Below are positions 16,809-25,908 of a stretch of DNA of 64,000 bases, piece after piece. Position 1 is the stretch's first letter, and every line of letters starts with the position of its first letter. Below the pieces are notes generated by a model, which did no database searches, was not told the origin of the DNA, and worked only from the letters and a program-made list of their open reading frames with translations. The position numbers were made by a program, and so were the translations under genes. This stretch comes from JAOPZW01 sp963807305 (lineage in GTDB: Bacteria; Actinomycetota; Thermoleophilia; Solirubrobacterales; Solirubrobacteraceae): positions 62,001 through 126,000 of the forward strand of contig CAWEBN010000007.1 of the NCBI GenBank assembly GCA_963807305.1, written 5' to 3'.

Positions 16809-17189
16809 ATGGCCAGCAACGAGAAGCCCCAGGTCGACGTCCCCTCCGACCAGCCGCCCTCCTACCAGCTCGAGCTCGAGGACGTCGAGGTCGGCGACGG
16901 CGACGAGGCGGTCTCCGGCAAGGTCGTCGAGGTCCACTACGTCGGCGTCTCATGGGCGACCGGCGACCAGTTCGACGCCTCCTGGGACCGCGGCGACACC
17001 TTCAAGTTCAAGCTCGGCAAGGGTCAGGTCATCTCGGGCTGGGACCAGGGCGTGGCCGGGATGAAGGTCGGCGGCCGGCGGCGCATCACCATCCCGCCGC
17101 ACCTGGCCTACGGAAAGCGCGGCGCCGGCGGCGTCATCGGCCCCGACGAGACGCTCGTGTTCGTCGTGGATCTCGTGGGCGTTCGGTAG
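16809..17189 (+). CDS. FKBP-type peptidyl-prolyl cis-trans isomerase
   Basis: This 126-residue cytoplasmic FKBP domain has VEVHYVGVSWATGDQFDASWDRG, FKLGKGQVISGWDQGVAGMKVGGRR, and IPPHLAYGKRGAGGVIGPDETLVFVVDLVGV. The substrate-pocket residues (Tyr, Asp, Trp, Tyr) are present. There is no signal peptide and no chaperone insert, so it is a minimal single-domain FKBP. It lies 25 bases after the E1 beta stop and could be co-transcribed, though its function is general. Confidence 0.93.
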   Translation: MASNEKPQVDVPSDQPPSYQLELEDVEVGDGDEAVSGKVVEVHYVGVSWATGDQFDASWDRGDTFKFKLGKGQVISGWDQGVAGMKVGGRRRITIPPHLAYGKRGAGGVIGPDETLVFVVDLVGVR

Positions 17190-17203
17190 TCCTCGGGCCG
17201 CGC

Positions 17204-17539
17204 CTAGCCGCCGGCCGGCACGGCGTCGTAGCCGTCGGCGCGCAGGACCTCGACCACGACGTCGCGGTGGTCGCCCTGCAGCTGGATGACGCCGTCCTTG
17301 ACCGCGCCGCCGACGCCGCAGCGCTTCTTCAGGCGCCCGGCGAGCTCCTTCAGGCCCGCGTCGTCGAGCGGGACGTCGGCGATCGTGGTGACCGCCCGGC
17401 CGCGCCGGCCGCTCGTCTCGCGGCGCACCTTCACGCGCCCGCCGGCCGCGACGCGCGCCTTGAGCTTCGGGTCGCGGGCCTTGCGCAGGTCGCCGTCGGT
17501 GCTCGACCACACGACCCGGCTGGCCTCGCGCTTGGGCAT
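17204..17539 (-). CDS. SUI1/eIF1-like translation factor (YciH family)
   Basis: This 111-residue protein has a basic N-terminus and the SUI1 fold: VKVRRETSGRRGRAVTTIADVPLD, LKELAGRLKKRCGVGGAVKDGVIQLQGDHRDVVVEVLRADGY. The GVGG and IQLQGDH motifs are typical of YciH and archaeal/eukaryotic eIF1. In bacteria YciH affects start-site fidelity or stress-time translation; the role here is inferred. It is convergent with the FKBP gene and divergent from the DUF5519 gene. Confidence 0.87.
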   Translation of the reverse strand: MPKREASRVVWSSTDGDLRKARDPKLKARVAAGGRVKVRRETSGRRGRAVTTIADVPLDDAGLKELAGRLKKRCGVGGAVKDGVIQLQGDHRDVVVEVLRADGYDAVPAGG

Positions 17540-17628
17540 CCGTGCGACGGTAGCGCAGGGCGTCCACCGAAGGACCTAGGACCAATTGCCCGTGGGAAGC
17601 GGGCGGCCGGGCGCCGACAATCACGGGC

Positions 17629-17973
17629 ATGACCGATGTACGCAGCGCGAGCGAGCAGATCACCGACGAGGTCACCTCGTGGCCGGGGGTCAGTGCGGGC
17701 CCGGGGTCCCGGGGCGAGTTCGCGTTCAAGGTCGGCCACCGCGAGATCGGCCACCTCCATGGCGACCACGCCGCGCACTTCTTCTTCCCCAAGGACATCT
17801 GGGCCGAGCTCTTCGAGCAGGGCCAGGTGAACTACCACCCCGTGTTCCCCGACAAGCGCGGCCCGGCGGCCCGGCGCATCGAGGACGAGGACGACGTGCG
17901 TGACGTGATCGAGCTGATGCGGCTCAACTACCACCGCGTGGTGACGCGCCACGGCGTGCCCGCGGCGGCCTGA
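17629..17973 (+). CDS. DUF5519 (luciferase-domain) family protein
   Basis: This 114-residue protein has the pattern FAFKVGHREIGHLHGDHAAHFFFP, followed by YHPVFPDKRGPAARRIEDEDDVRDVIELMRLNYHR. It is recognised as the small DUF5519 family, sometimes annotated as a luciferase-domain protein though it is unrelated in mechanism to LLM enzymes. Function unknown. The His-rich GHLHGDHAAH stretch could bind a metal, but this is speculation. Confidence 0.7.
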   Translation: MTDVRSASEQITDEVTSWPGVSAGPGSRGEFAFKVGHREIGHLHGDHAAHFFFPKDIWAELFEQGQVNYHPVFPDKRGPAARRIEDEDDVRDVIELMRLNYHRVVTRHGVPAAA

Positions 17974-17982
17974 GCCACGCGG

Positions 17983-19008
17983 TCAGGCGACGCGCGCGAG
18001 GCGCTTGAGCTCGCGCTTGCGGGCCAGCAGGCGCTGGTCGGCCAGCCGGAAGAGATCGCCGGGGAGGCCGGCGTCGTGCGGCGCCACCGCCGAGGCGAAC
18101 GTGGCCCGCACCGACGCGACGCCCTCCGGGCTCGGGGCCTCGGCGATCGCCGTGGCCAGGGCCTCGACGATGCGCTCCACACCGGGTCCGGCCGCGCCCG
18201 GGGCCACGAGGGCGAACTCGTCGCCGCCGATCCGCGCGAGATAGTCGCCGTCGCGCACGACTCGCGCGCACGCTTCGGCCACGGCGCGCAGGACGGCGTC
18301 GCCGGTGGGGTGGCCATGGTCGTCGTTGACGGCCTTGAAGCCGTCGAAGTCGAAGAGGACGAGTGCGGCCGCGCCGCCGTCGGCCGTCGCGCGCTCCAGC
18401 GCGTCGTCGAAGCTGCGGCGGTTGTAGAGGCTCGTCAGCGGGTCGCGCTCGGCCATTCCGCGCTGCACGGCCTCGGCCTGCAGCAGGCGGTGCTTGAGAT
18501 AGTGGACGGTGAGCGCCTGGCCGGCGACCGCCACGAGGAAGAGGACGCCGCGGGCCGGATAGCCGAGCTCGATCGCCTGGGGGTCGTAGACCATGGGGCT
18601 GAAGAAGGCGGCGCTGAAGAGGGCGACCAGCGGCCACGCCAGGCGGGGCGGGAAGAAGTAGGCGATGAACAGCGCGGTGAAGAGCAGCACCGGCTGCAGG
18701 TAGCTGCGCGCGCCCCCCGTGGCCCAGAGGGCCAGCGCCACGATGGGCATCATCATCGCGGTCACGATCGCCCGCTTGCCGATGGTCATCGTCCGGGCGG
18801 TGAGCCCGAGCCAGAGCGAGCAGACGCCCCAGCCGGCCGCGAAGCCCGCGAGCACGAGCGCGACGGCCAGGTGGGGGCGCGGTGTGCCGGGGATCGCGAG
18901 CACCGCGACACCCGCCGCCGAGGTGGCAAGCCACATCAGGCCGGAGATCAGGTCCGGCAACGGGCCGTCGTCGTGGAGCGGCCCTCGGGTTGGCGCGGGC
19001 GGGTTCAT
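17983..19008 (-). CDS. Membrane-bound diguanylate cyclase (GGDEF)
   Basis: The 341-residue protein has about six membrane segments in residues 20-165 (for example LMWLATSAAGVAVLAIPG), then a GGDEF domain: DPLTSLYNRRSFDDAL, FDFDGFKAVNDDHGH and the signature ARIGGDEFALV. An inhibitory RxxD site (RDGD) lies exactly five residues before GGDEF, so c-di-GMP feedback inhibition is likely. There is no PAS or EAL domain. The sensory membrane part is of unknown type. It is convergent with the DUF5519 gene. Confidence 0.92.
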   Translation of the reverse strand: MNPPAPTRGPLHDDGPLPDLISGLMWLATSAAGVAVLAIPGTPRPHLAVALVLAGFAAGWGVCSLWLGLTARTMTIGKRAIVTAMMMPIVALALWATGGARSYLQPVLLFTALFIAYFFPPRLAWPLVALFSAAFFSPMVYDPQAIELGYPARGVLFLVAVAGQALTVHYLKHRLLQAEAVQRGMAERDPLTSLYNRRSFDDALERATADGGAAALVLFDFDGFKAVNDDHGHPTGDAVLRAVAEACARVVRDGDYLARIGGDEFALVAPGAAGPGVERIVEALATAIAEAPSPEGVASVRATFASAVAPHDAGLPGDLFRLADQRLLARKRELKRLARVA

Positions 19009-19056
19009 GGCGCTCGTTCACCCGCGTGGTCGGCCCGCAGGCCGACCGCTTGAGCG

Positions 19057-20706
19057 TCAGGCCTCGATGGCGATCTCGAGCACGAGCGGGGAGCCCCGCT
19101 GCGCGAGCCCGGGCAGCACCTCGCCGAGGCGCGCGACCAGGTCCGCGTGATCCTCGATCCGGATCGCCTCACAGCCCTGAGCGCGGGCGATGGCGGCGAT
19201 GTCGATCGTCTCGAAGGCCGGCCACGGCGCCGGCTTGCCGGTGTTCGCGGCGAGCTTGTCCATGATCGCGTAGCGGCCGTTGGCCATGACGAGGAAGAGG
19301 GCGCCGACGCGGTAGCGCGCCGCGCTCCACAGCGCCTGGATGGCGTACAGCGACGAGCCATCGCCCAGCACCGCGACCACGGGACGGTCGGGCAGCGCCA
19401 TGCGCACGCCGATGGTGCCCGGCAGGGCGAAGCCGAGGCCGCCCATCGCCGCGCTGAGGAAGCCCATCGGCACGCGGGCCGGGACGCGGGCGTGCAGCTC
19501 CGGGCGGCTCGACGGGGACTCCTCGACGAGGATGGCGTCGGCCGGCAGGCGCGCGGCGAGCACGTCGAAGACGTGGCCGGCGCGCAGCGGCGCGCCGGGC
19601 GCCGGCGGCTCGAGCGGGGTGGGCCTGGGGAACGGCCCGGGGGGCAGGCCGCCGCGCGGCTCGGTGCGCTCGACCAGGCCTCGGCAGACTGCGCTCGGCT
19701 CGGCCACGATCGTGAGCTGCGACGGGCTGCGCTGCGCCTCTGCCGGGTCGTCGCTGACGAGCGCCAGGCGGGTGCCCGGCTCGACGAGCGGACCCGGCTC
19801 GTAGGCGTACTGGCGGAAGATCGGCGCGCCGACGGCGAGGATCGCGTCGTGCGCCGAGAGCATCTCGCGCAGCCGCGCGCGGCTGGGGGAGAGGTGACCG
19901 GCGAAGAGCGGGTGGTCCTGCGGGAAGCCCGCGCGGGCCCCGAAGGCCTCGGTGAACACCGGGGAGGCGAGGTGCTCGGCGAGGGCCACCAGCGCGTCCC
20001 AGCCCTCCTGGGTGTCGGCCCCGGCGCCGACCACGAGGGCGGGCGACTGGGCGTCGTCGAGCCACGCCGCGAGCTCCTCGACCGCCTCGGGGGCCGCGGC
20101 GCGGGCGTGCAGCAGGCGCTCGGGGCCGATGACCTCGTGGGCCTCGGGCGCCGGCGCGTGCCAGTCGTCCATCGGCACGATCACGAGCGCCGGGCCGCGA
20201 GCGGTCGCGGCGGCGTGGTAGGCGCGCACCAGCGCGCCCGGGACGTCCTGCGCGCGCACGGGCTGGTCCACCGATACCGGGTACTCGCCCGCCAGGCCGT
20301 GCAGGCGGCCGGCGAGGAAGGGCTCCTGGGCCAGTTGGCGGCGGTCCTGCTGGCCGACCATGACCACCAGTGGCGCGCGATTGACGCGCGCGGTGGCCAG
20401 CGCCGAGACGGCGTTGCCGAGCCCGGCGGTGGTGTGCAGCAGGGCGAAGGCCGGCGCGCCGCGCCCGAGCGCGTATCCGGTCGCCATCCCGACGACCGAG
20501 CCCTCGTGGAGGCCCAGCACGAACTCGAGGTCGTCGGGCAGGCCGGCCAGGAAGGAGACCTCGGTCGAGCCGGGGTTGGAGAAGATCGTCGTCAACCCCA
20601 GCGTGCGCAGGACGTCGAAGGTGGCCTCGCGCACCGTCGGCGCGGCGGTTCCCCCGTTGCCTGCCACCGCCGCCTCGCGCGCGGTCCCCGCGGTCTCGCC
20701 TGGCAT
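19057..20706 (-). CDS. Thiamine-diphosphate enzyme, benzoylformate decarboxylase-like
   Basis: This 549-residue three-domain ThDP enzyme has TIFSNPGSTEVSFLAGLP, then LGLHEGSVVGMATGYA carrying the catalytic Glu that activates ThDP, a central cofactor-fold domain, and the ThDP-binding VVAVLGDGSSLYAIQALWSAARY ending in NGRYAIMDKL. The SNPGSTE motif resembles benzoylformate decarboxylase (GNPGSNE) more than acetolactate synthase. It would decarboxylate an aromatic 2-oxoacid, consistent with nearby aromatic-type catabolism, but substrate residues cannot be verified by eye. ATG 20706 gives the expected N-terminus. It is divergent from an SDR gene. Confidence 0.82.
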   Translation of the reverse strand: MPGETAGTAREAAVAGNGGTAAPTVREATFDVLRTLGLTTIFSNPGSTEVSFLAGLPDDLEFVLGLHEGSVVGMATGYALGRGAPAFALLHTTAGLGNAVSALATARVNRAPLVVMVGQQDRRQLAQEPFLAGRLHGLAGEYPVSVDQPVRAQDVPGALVRAYHAAATARGPALVIVPMDDWHAPAPEAHEVIGPERLLHARAAAPEAVEELAAWLDDAQSPALVVGAGADTQEGWDALVALAEHLASPVFTEAFGARAGFPQDHPLFAGHLSPSRARLREMLSAHDAILAVGAPIFRQYAYEPGPLVEPGTRLALVSDDPAEAQRSPSQLTIVAEPSAVCRGLVERTEPRGGLPPGPFPRPTPLEPPAPGAPLRAGHVFDVLAARLPADAILVEESPSSRPELHARVPARVPMGFLSAAMGGLGFALPGTIGVRMALPDRPVVAVLGDGSSLYAIQALWSAARYRVGALFLVMANGRYAIMDKLAANTGKPAPWPAFETIDIAAIARAQGCEAIRIEDHADLVARLGEVLPGLAQRGSPLVLEIAIEA

Positions 20707-20746
20707 CGCCCGGCACTCTAACCCCGTGCGGTAGCCTGCCGCCGCC

Positions 20747-21505
20747 ATGGGTCGACTCGAGAGCAAGGTCGCGCTGATCACGGGCGGCGGCGGGAGCATC
20801 GGCGCCGCCACCGCGCGACTGTTCGCCGACGAGGGCGCCAAGGTCGTGCTCGCCGACGTCGACGAGGAGGGTCTGGCCGTCGTCACCGACGAGATCGGCG
20901 CCGAGTGGGCCGCCTACGTCGTCACCGACGTCACCGATTCCGAGCAGGTCGCCGCGGCGGTGCGGATCGCGACCGAGCGCTTCGGCGGGCTCGACGTCGC
21001 CTTCGCCAACGCCGGGGTCTTCGGCGACGCGACGCCGATCGTCGACTACCCCGAGGCCGTCTTCGATCACGTCATGGCGGTGAACGTCAAGGGCTCGTTC
21101 CTGCTGGCCAAGCACGCGCTTGCAGCCATGCGCGACGGCGGCAGCCTGATCTTCAACTCGAGCGTCGTCGGCCTGCTGTCCGACGCGGGGATCGCCGGCT
21201 ACGCGACCTCCAAGCACGCGATCGTCGGGCTCATGCGCACCGCGGCGCGCGAGGTGGCCGACCGCGGCATCCGCGTCAACAGCATCCACCCGGGCCCGGT
21301 CGACAACCGCTTCCAGCACCGCATCGAGGTCATCGCCACCGGCGCTCCCGAGGACCGTGCGGCGGAGCTCTTCGAGGAGCGCATCCCGCTCTCGCGCCAC
21401 GCCTCGCCGGAGGAGATCGCCCGCGCGGTCCTGTTCCTGGCCAGCGACGACAGCTCCTTCGTCACCGCCACGACGCTGAGCGTGGACGGCGGCCTGAAGG
21501 GCTGA
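20747..21505 (+). CDS. Short-chain dehydrogenase/reductase (SDR)
   Basis: This 252-residue classical SDR has the nucleotide-binding ALITGGGGSIGAATARLF, the NAG motif in FANAGVFGD, the catalytic Ser in IFNSSVVGLL, and the Tyr-Lys pair in GYATSKHAIVGLM. An acidic residue after the second strand (LADVDEEG) indicates NAD rather than NADP preference. The C-terminal VTATTLSVDGGLKG is standard. It is divergent from the benzoylformate decarboxylase-like gene, with about 40 bases between the starts; the two could share a regulatory region and pathway. Confidence 0.9.
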   Translation: MGRLESKVALITGGGGSIGAATARLFADEGAKVVLADVDEEGLAVVTDEIGAEWAAYVVTDVTDSEQVAAAVRIATERFGGLDVAFANAGVFGDATPIVDYPEAVFDHVMAVNVKGSFLLAKHALAAMRDGGSLIFNSSVVGLLSDAGIAGYATSKHAIVGLMRTAAREVADRGIRVNSIHPGPVDNRFQHRIEVIATGAPEDRAAELFEERIPLSRHASPEEIARAVLFLASDDSSFVTATTLSVDGGLKG

Positions 21506-21524
21506 GCGCGTAGGCTGCCGGGCC

Positions 21525-21932
21525 GTGGCCGCGGCCGGGTACAGCGCAACGCCTCTGCCGAGGAAGCTCGGCTTCAAGCCGGGTATGACGGCCGTCTACC
21601 TCGACGCGCCCGAGCACCTCGACGAGCTGCTCGGCGAGCTCGAGGGCGTCACCGTCAAGCGCTCGCTGCGCGGGCACGCGGACCTCGTCCTGTGCTTCGT
21701 CACACGCAGGAGCGAGCTCGCGCGGCGCGCGGCCCGGCTGCGGGAGGCCGTCGCGCCCGACGGGATGGTGTGGGTGTGCTGGCCCAAGAGGGCCTCGAAG
21801 GTGCAGACGGACGTGACCGAGGACGTGGTGCGCGACGTCCTGCTGCCGACGGGGCTGGTCGACACCAAGGTGGCGGCCGTGGACGAGACGTGGTCGGGGC
21901 TGAAGCTCGTCGTGCGGGTGGCGTTGCGCTGA
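21525..21932 (+). CDS. DUF3052 family protein
   Basis: This 135-residue protein has YSATPLPRKLGFKPGMTAVYLDAP, then LVLCFVTRRSELARRAARL, GMVWVCWPKRASKV and VRDVLLPTGLVDTKVAAVDETWSGLKLVVR, all typical of DUF3052, a conserved actinobacterial family of unknown function. The GTG start is 20 bases after the SDR stop, and its end overlaps the thioesterase start, so SDR, DUF3052 and thioesterase may form one operon. Confidence 0.8.
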   Translation: MAAAGYSATPLPRKLGFKPGMTAVYLDAPEHLDELLGELEGVTVKRSLRGHADLVLCFVTRRSELARRAARLREAVAPDGMVWVCWPKRASKVQTDVTEDVVRDVLLPTGLVDTKVAAVDETWSGLKLVVRVALR

Positions 21933-22705
21933 CCGAGCCCGTCTTTCATCGCGACGGCGAGACGTTCGTGCCGACCGGCCACGCGCGCGGTCCCTGGGAC
22001 CCCGGGCAGCTCCACGGCGGCGCGCCCGGCGCGCTGATCGCCGAGGCGGTGCAGGAGGAGGGCTACCTCGTCGCGCGGCTGACCCTCGACTTCCTCGGGC
22101 CGGTCCCGCTGGCGCCGCTCACGGTGAGCGCGCGGACGACGAAGCCGGGGCGCAGCCTCCAGCTCGCCGAGGCCGAGCTCAGCGCCGGCGGCCAGGTCGT
22201 CGTGCGCGCCCGTGCGGTGCGCCTGCGCCGCGGTCACGTCGAGCTTCCGCAGCTCCCCGACGAGGATCCGCCGCCCACGCCGCCGCAGGCGGGGAGCCTC
22301 GACCCGTTCCCCGCCCAGGACGGCCACGACGAGGGCTTTCACCTCACCGCCATGGAGATCCGCTTCGTCGACGGGACCGGCTTCGGCCTGGGCCCCGCGC
22401 ACGCGTGGTTTCGCCTCGCGCGCCCGCTCGTCGACGACCGGGCTGCGAGCCCGCTGGCACGCGCCGTGGCGGCGGCCGACTTCGGCAACGGCGTCTCGCG
22501 GATCGTCGAGTTCGACCGCTACCTCTTCGTCAACACGGACCTCACCGTCCACCTGCACCGCGAACCGGCCGGCGAATGGGTCCTGCTCGACGCACGCACG
22601 CGCCTGGAGCCCCACGGCGCGGGCCTCGCGCACTCGGTCCTCAGCGACGAGCACGGCCCGCTCGGACTGGCCGCCCAGTCCCTGTTCGTCGCTGAACGCT
22701 CCTAG
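21929..22705 (+). CDS. Acyl-CoA thioesterase (TesB-like double hot-dog)
   Basis: This protein of about 258 residues resembles TesB-type thioesterases: GQLHGGAPGALIAEAVQEEG in the first hot-dog helix, LTLDFLGPVPLAPLTVSARTTK, and DFGNGVSRIVEFDRYLFVNTDLTVHLHREP in the second. The start is uncertain. Conserved sequence begins at TEPVFHRDG, just after a CTG at 21929 that overlaps the DUF3052 stop as CTGA. No ATG, GTG or TTG lies there; GTG 21890 or GTG 21968 are alternatives. It would release carboxylic acid from a CoA ester. Confidence 0.75.
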   Translation: MTEPVFHRDGETFVPTGHARGPWDPGQLHGGAPGALIAEAVQEEGYLVARLTLDFLGPVPLAPLTVSARTTKPGRSLQLAEAELSAGGQVVVRARAVRLRRGHVELPQLPDEDPPPTPPQAGSLDPFPAQDGHDEGFHLTAMEIRFVDGTGFGLGPAHAWFRLARPLVDDRAASPLARAVAAADFGNGVSRIVEFDRYLFVNTDLTVHLHREPAGEWVLLDARTRLEPHGAGLAHSVLSDEHGPLGLAAQSLFVAERS

Positions 22706-22776
22706 CCATAGGGCCGGAATGTCCTCTGATCGCCGGTGTCCGCCCGAGGTAGCCTCGCTGTGCAGGAACCGAAGAG

Positions 22777-25743
22777 ATGTCGACCGACACCACCGGCGCA
22801 GCGCACGACCTCAGAGGCGACGAGCTTGCGCTCGTGCTTGACGCCGCCTGCGCCGTCGTCTTCCATCTCGACGTGGCCAGTGGGGAGGTGCGCTGGTCGG
22901 GATCGGCGGCGGCGCTGACGGGCGTCGGCGAGGTCCCGGCGAGCCTCGAGGCCCTCTTGGAGCGCGTGCACCCGGACGACCGCGCCGAGCTGGAGGCGGC
23001 GGTCGCCGCCACGACGCCCGACGGCGCCACGAGCACGCGGGACCTGCGCGTCGTGTGGCCCGACGGGAGCACGCACTGGCTCGACGCACGCTGGCGCCTC
23101 GTGCCCGACGTGCGGAGCGGCCCGACGATCGTCGGCATCGCGCGCAAGATCGACGTCGAGCGTGCCGCGTTGGCGCGCGTGCGCTTCCTGGCCGACGTGA
23201 GCGCCGCGCTCGACGCGTCGCTGGACATGGAGCGCATGCTGGCCACGATCGCCGAGCTGTGCGTGCGCGACCTCGGCGACTGGTGCTCGATCGATCTCAC
23301 CGACGCCGACGGTGAGCTGCGCAACGTCGCGGTCGCGCACGTCGACCCCGTCCAGGTCGAGCTCGCGCAGCGGATGCGCGAGCGCTACCCGCCCCGTTCG
23401 CGCGCCGGCGGCGGGACCGCGCAGGTGGTCCGAACCGGCGAGCCGCTGCTGATGGCCCGGATCAGCGAGGAGCAGATGGTCGCGGGTGCGCGCGACGCCG
23501 AGCACCTCGAGCTGATCCGCTCGCTCGACCTGACGTCGGTGCTGATCGTGGCGCTGCGCGCCCGCGGTCACGTGCTCGGCGCGATCACGCTCGCGCGCAC
23601 CGGCCGGCACCCGAACTACGGCGAGGACGACGTCGCCTTCGTAGGGGAGATGGCGGGGCGCGCAGCGCTCGCCCTCGACAATGCGCGCCTGTACGGCGAG
23701 GCGCGCGCCCGCGAGCGCGACTCGAGCGAGGCGCAGGCGTTGCTCGACGCGCTCGTCAGCGCGGCGCCGATCGGCCAGGGGTTCCTCGACACCGACTTCC
23801 GCTACGTCCGCGTCAACGACGCACTGGCCGAGATCAACGGGGTGCCGGCCATCGACCACATCGGGCGCACGGTGCGCGAGGTGCTGCCCGGGCTGGCCAC
23901 CGACATCGAGGCGGCGCTGGAGGAGGTCGTGGCCACGGGCGAGGCGATCGTCGACCTCCAGATCGTGGGCGAGACGCCGCGCGAGCCGGGCCGCGACCGC
24001 CACTACGTCGCGAGCTACTACCCGGTCGCGCTCGCGCGCGGCGAGCGGCTGGGTATCGGCATCACCGTCGCCGACGTGACCGACCGCGCCGAGGCGGCGC
24101 AGGCCCTGCGCGAGCAGCGCGACCTCTACGAGGCGCTCATGCGCGCCCAGAGCGAGCTGGGGCTGGCCTTCGCGCTCCTCGACGGCGACCGCATCGTCTA
24201 CGCGAATGCCGCGACAGAGGCCCTCACCGGCCGTAGCGCGCGCCAGCTCTACGCCCTGCCCTCGATTCTCGCCGCGCTGCCTCTCGACGTCCACCGCGCG
24301 GTCGCCGGGCGCCTGGCGGGCGTGCGCGACGGCCGCGAGCCGGCCGAGCTGTTCCGCACCGAGATCCAGCGGCCCGACGGCACCCGCGTCCCGATCGAGA
24401 CCGCCGGACGGCGCCTGGGCGGGCCGACCGACTCGCGCATGGCGGTCATCGCGCGCGACATCACCGACCGCGTGGCCCAGGAGCGCGAGCTGCAGCGCGT
24501 GCTCGAGGTCGAACAGGCCGCCCGCCGCGCGAGCGAGGCCGCGCACGCCCGCGTCCGCCTGCTGGCCGACACGAGCGCCCTGCTCGAGCGCTCGCAGGCC
24601 AGCGACGACGCACTGCAGGAGGTGGCCGAGCTGGTCGTGGCCCGGATCGCCGACTCGTGCGCGCTCGACGTCCTCGATCTCACCGGGCACCTGCGACGCG
24701 CCGGCGCCGACGCGCGCGCCCCCGACGGCCGGCTGCAGATGCTCGCCATGGACGGCGACCCGGAGGTCGCGCGCGCGATGCAGTCCGATCAGCCGATCTT
24801 CCTCGAGGACGCCGCCGAGGCCTCGGTGCTCGGACGCAGCGCGACGCTCGTCCCGCTCGTGGCCCATGGGCGGTCCGTCGGGGTGCTGTCGCTCGGCTGG
24901 CGCGACGCCGGACGCCGGCCCGCGCGCGACGAGTGGAGCCTCGTCGAGGCGCTCGCCCAGCGCATCGCGCTCGCCGTCGACGGGGCGCTTCAGTACCGCG
25001 AGCGCGCGCACGTGGCCCAGACGCTGCAGGCCAGCCTGCTGCCCGCGGCGCTGCCGGACATCCCGGGCGCGACCGTGGCCGCGCAGTACGTCGCCTCGGG
25101 CGAGGGGATGGACGTCGGCGGCGACTTCTACGACGTCTTCGCCCTCGATGACGGCTCGTGGATCCTCGTCATCGGTGACGTCCTGGGCAAGGGCGCCGAG
25201 GCCGCGGCGGTCACCGCGCTGGCCCGCTACACGGTGCGTGCCGTGGCCGGCCGCTCGCCCTCGCCGGCGGAGACGCTCGCGGCGCTCAACGACGAGATGC
25301 TGCGCCAGCGCAACCCCGACCGGCGCTTCGTCACGGCCGTGCTCGTCCGCCTGGAGCCGCACGCCGAGGGCGGCGCCCGGCTCGTCGTGGCCTCCGGCGG
25401 CCACCCGCCGCCGGTGCTGCTGCGTGTCGGCGGGGACGCCGAGGTGGTGCCGTGCCCGGGCACGCTGCTGGGCGTCGAGGACGACGCGCGCAGCTTCGAC
25501 CAGGAGATCGAGCTGGGGCCGGGGGACACCCTGGTGCTCTACACCGACGGGGTGACCGAGGCGAGCCGCGAGCATCCGCTGACCCCCGAGGACCTCGGCG
25601 CCGCGCTGCGCGCCAGCGCCCCCGACGGCGCGGCCGCGGTGGCACGCGAGGTCGTGCACCTGGCCGAGGCCGGCGCGGCCGGCGCGCCGCGCGACGACCT
25701 CGCGGTGCTCGTCGTCGCCCTCGACCCGGCGCGGCCCCGCTAG
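22777..25743 (+). CDS. Multi-sensor PP2C phosphatase (PAS-GAF-PAS-PAS-GAF-SpoIIE)
   Basis: The 988-residue protein is ordered as PAS-like (about 15-130), GAF (140-310), PAS (325-450), PAS (455-585), GAF (590-740) and a C-terminal RsbU/SpoIIE phosphatase (750-985). Phosphatase motifs are intact: GEGMDVGGDFYDVF and LVIGDVLGKGAEAAAV carry metal-binding Asp residues, and GAPRDDLAVLVVAL carries the last Asp pair. Such proteins dephosphorylate anti-sigma-factor antagonists in response to signals. No anti-sigma kinase or antagonist gene is adjacent. There is no membrane segment, so it is cytoplasmic. Confidence 0.9.
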   Translation: MSTDTTGAAHDLRGDELALVLDAACAVVFHLDVASGEVRWSGSAAALTGVGEVPASLEALLERVHPDDRAELEAAVAATTPDGATSTRDLRVVWPDGSTHWLDARWRLVPDVRSGPTIVGIARKIDVERAALARVRFLADVSAALDASLDMERMLATIAELCVRDLGDWCSIDLTDADGELRNVAVAHVDPVQVELAQRMRERYPPRSRAGGGTAQVVRTGEPLLMARISEEQMVAGARDAEHLELIRSLDLTSVLIVALRARGHVLGAITLARTGRHPNYGEDDVAFVGEMAGRAALALDNARLYGEARARERDSSEAQALLDALVSAAPIGQGFLDTDFRYVRVNDALAEINGVPAIDHIGRTVREVLPGLATDIEAALEEVVATGEAIVDLQIVGETPREPGRDRHYVASYYPVALARGERLGIGITVADVTDRAEAAQALREQRDLYEALMRAQSELGLAFALLDGDRIVYANAATEALTGRSARQLYALPSILAALPLDVHRAVAGRLAGVRDGREPAELFRTEIQRPDGTRVPIETAGRRLGGPTDSRMAVIARDITDRVAQERELQRVLEVEQAARRASEAAHARVRLLADTSALLERSQASDDALQEVAELVVARIADSCALDVLDLTGHLRRAGADARAPDGRLQMLAMDGDPEVARAMQSDQPIFLEDAAEASVLGRSATLVPLVAHGRSVGVLSLGWRDAGRRPARDEWSLVEALAQRIALAVDGALQYRERAHVAQTLQASLLPAALPDIPGATVAAQYVASGEGMDVGGDFYDVFALDDGSWILVIGDVLGKGAEAAAVTALARYTVRAVAGRSPSPAETLAALNDEMLRQRNPDRRFVTAVLVRLEPHAEGGARLVVASGGHPPPVLLRVGGDAEVVPCPGTLLGVEDDARSFDQEIELGPGDTLVLYTDGVTEASREHPLTPEDLGAALRASAPDGAAAVAREVVHLAEAGAAGAPRDDLAVLVVALDPARPR

Positions 25744-25838
25744 ATCTCCCAGCCGCCCTCGGCGGCGGCGCGGGTGGCCTCGAGGGTGCGCTCGAGCTGG
25801 CGCAGGGCGCCGGGCAGCGCGGCGCCCAGCCTACCCAT
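25740..25838 (-). CDS. Very short open frame, possible gene remnant
   Basis: The minus-strand frame encodes 32 residues (MGRLGAALPGALRQLERTLE and on to AEGGWEI). Its stop shares CTAG with the phosphatase stop, the same tail-to-tail arrangement used by other genes in the window, and the residues look protein-like. It may be a tiny gene or the C-terminal remnant of a lost one. The rest of the gap up to 25908 shows nothing clear. Confidence 0.25.
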   Translation of the reverse strand: MGRLGAALPGALRQLERTLEATRAAAEGGWEI

Positions 25839-25908
25839 GCGGATTCTGCATCGGAAGCAGTTGCCACGCCCATTGATGGCGGGGGCCCGGGGCGGATAGC
25901 GTCGGCCG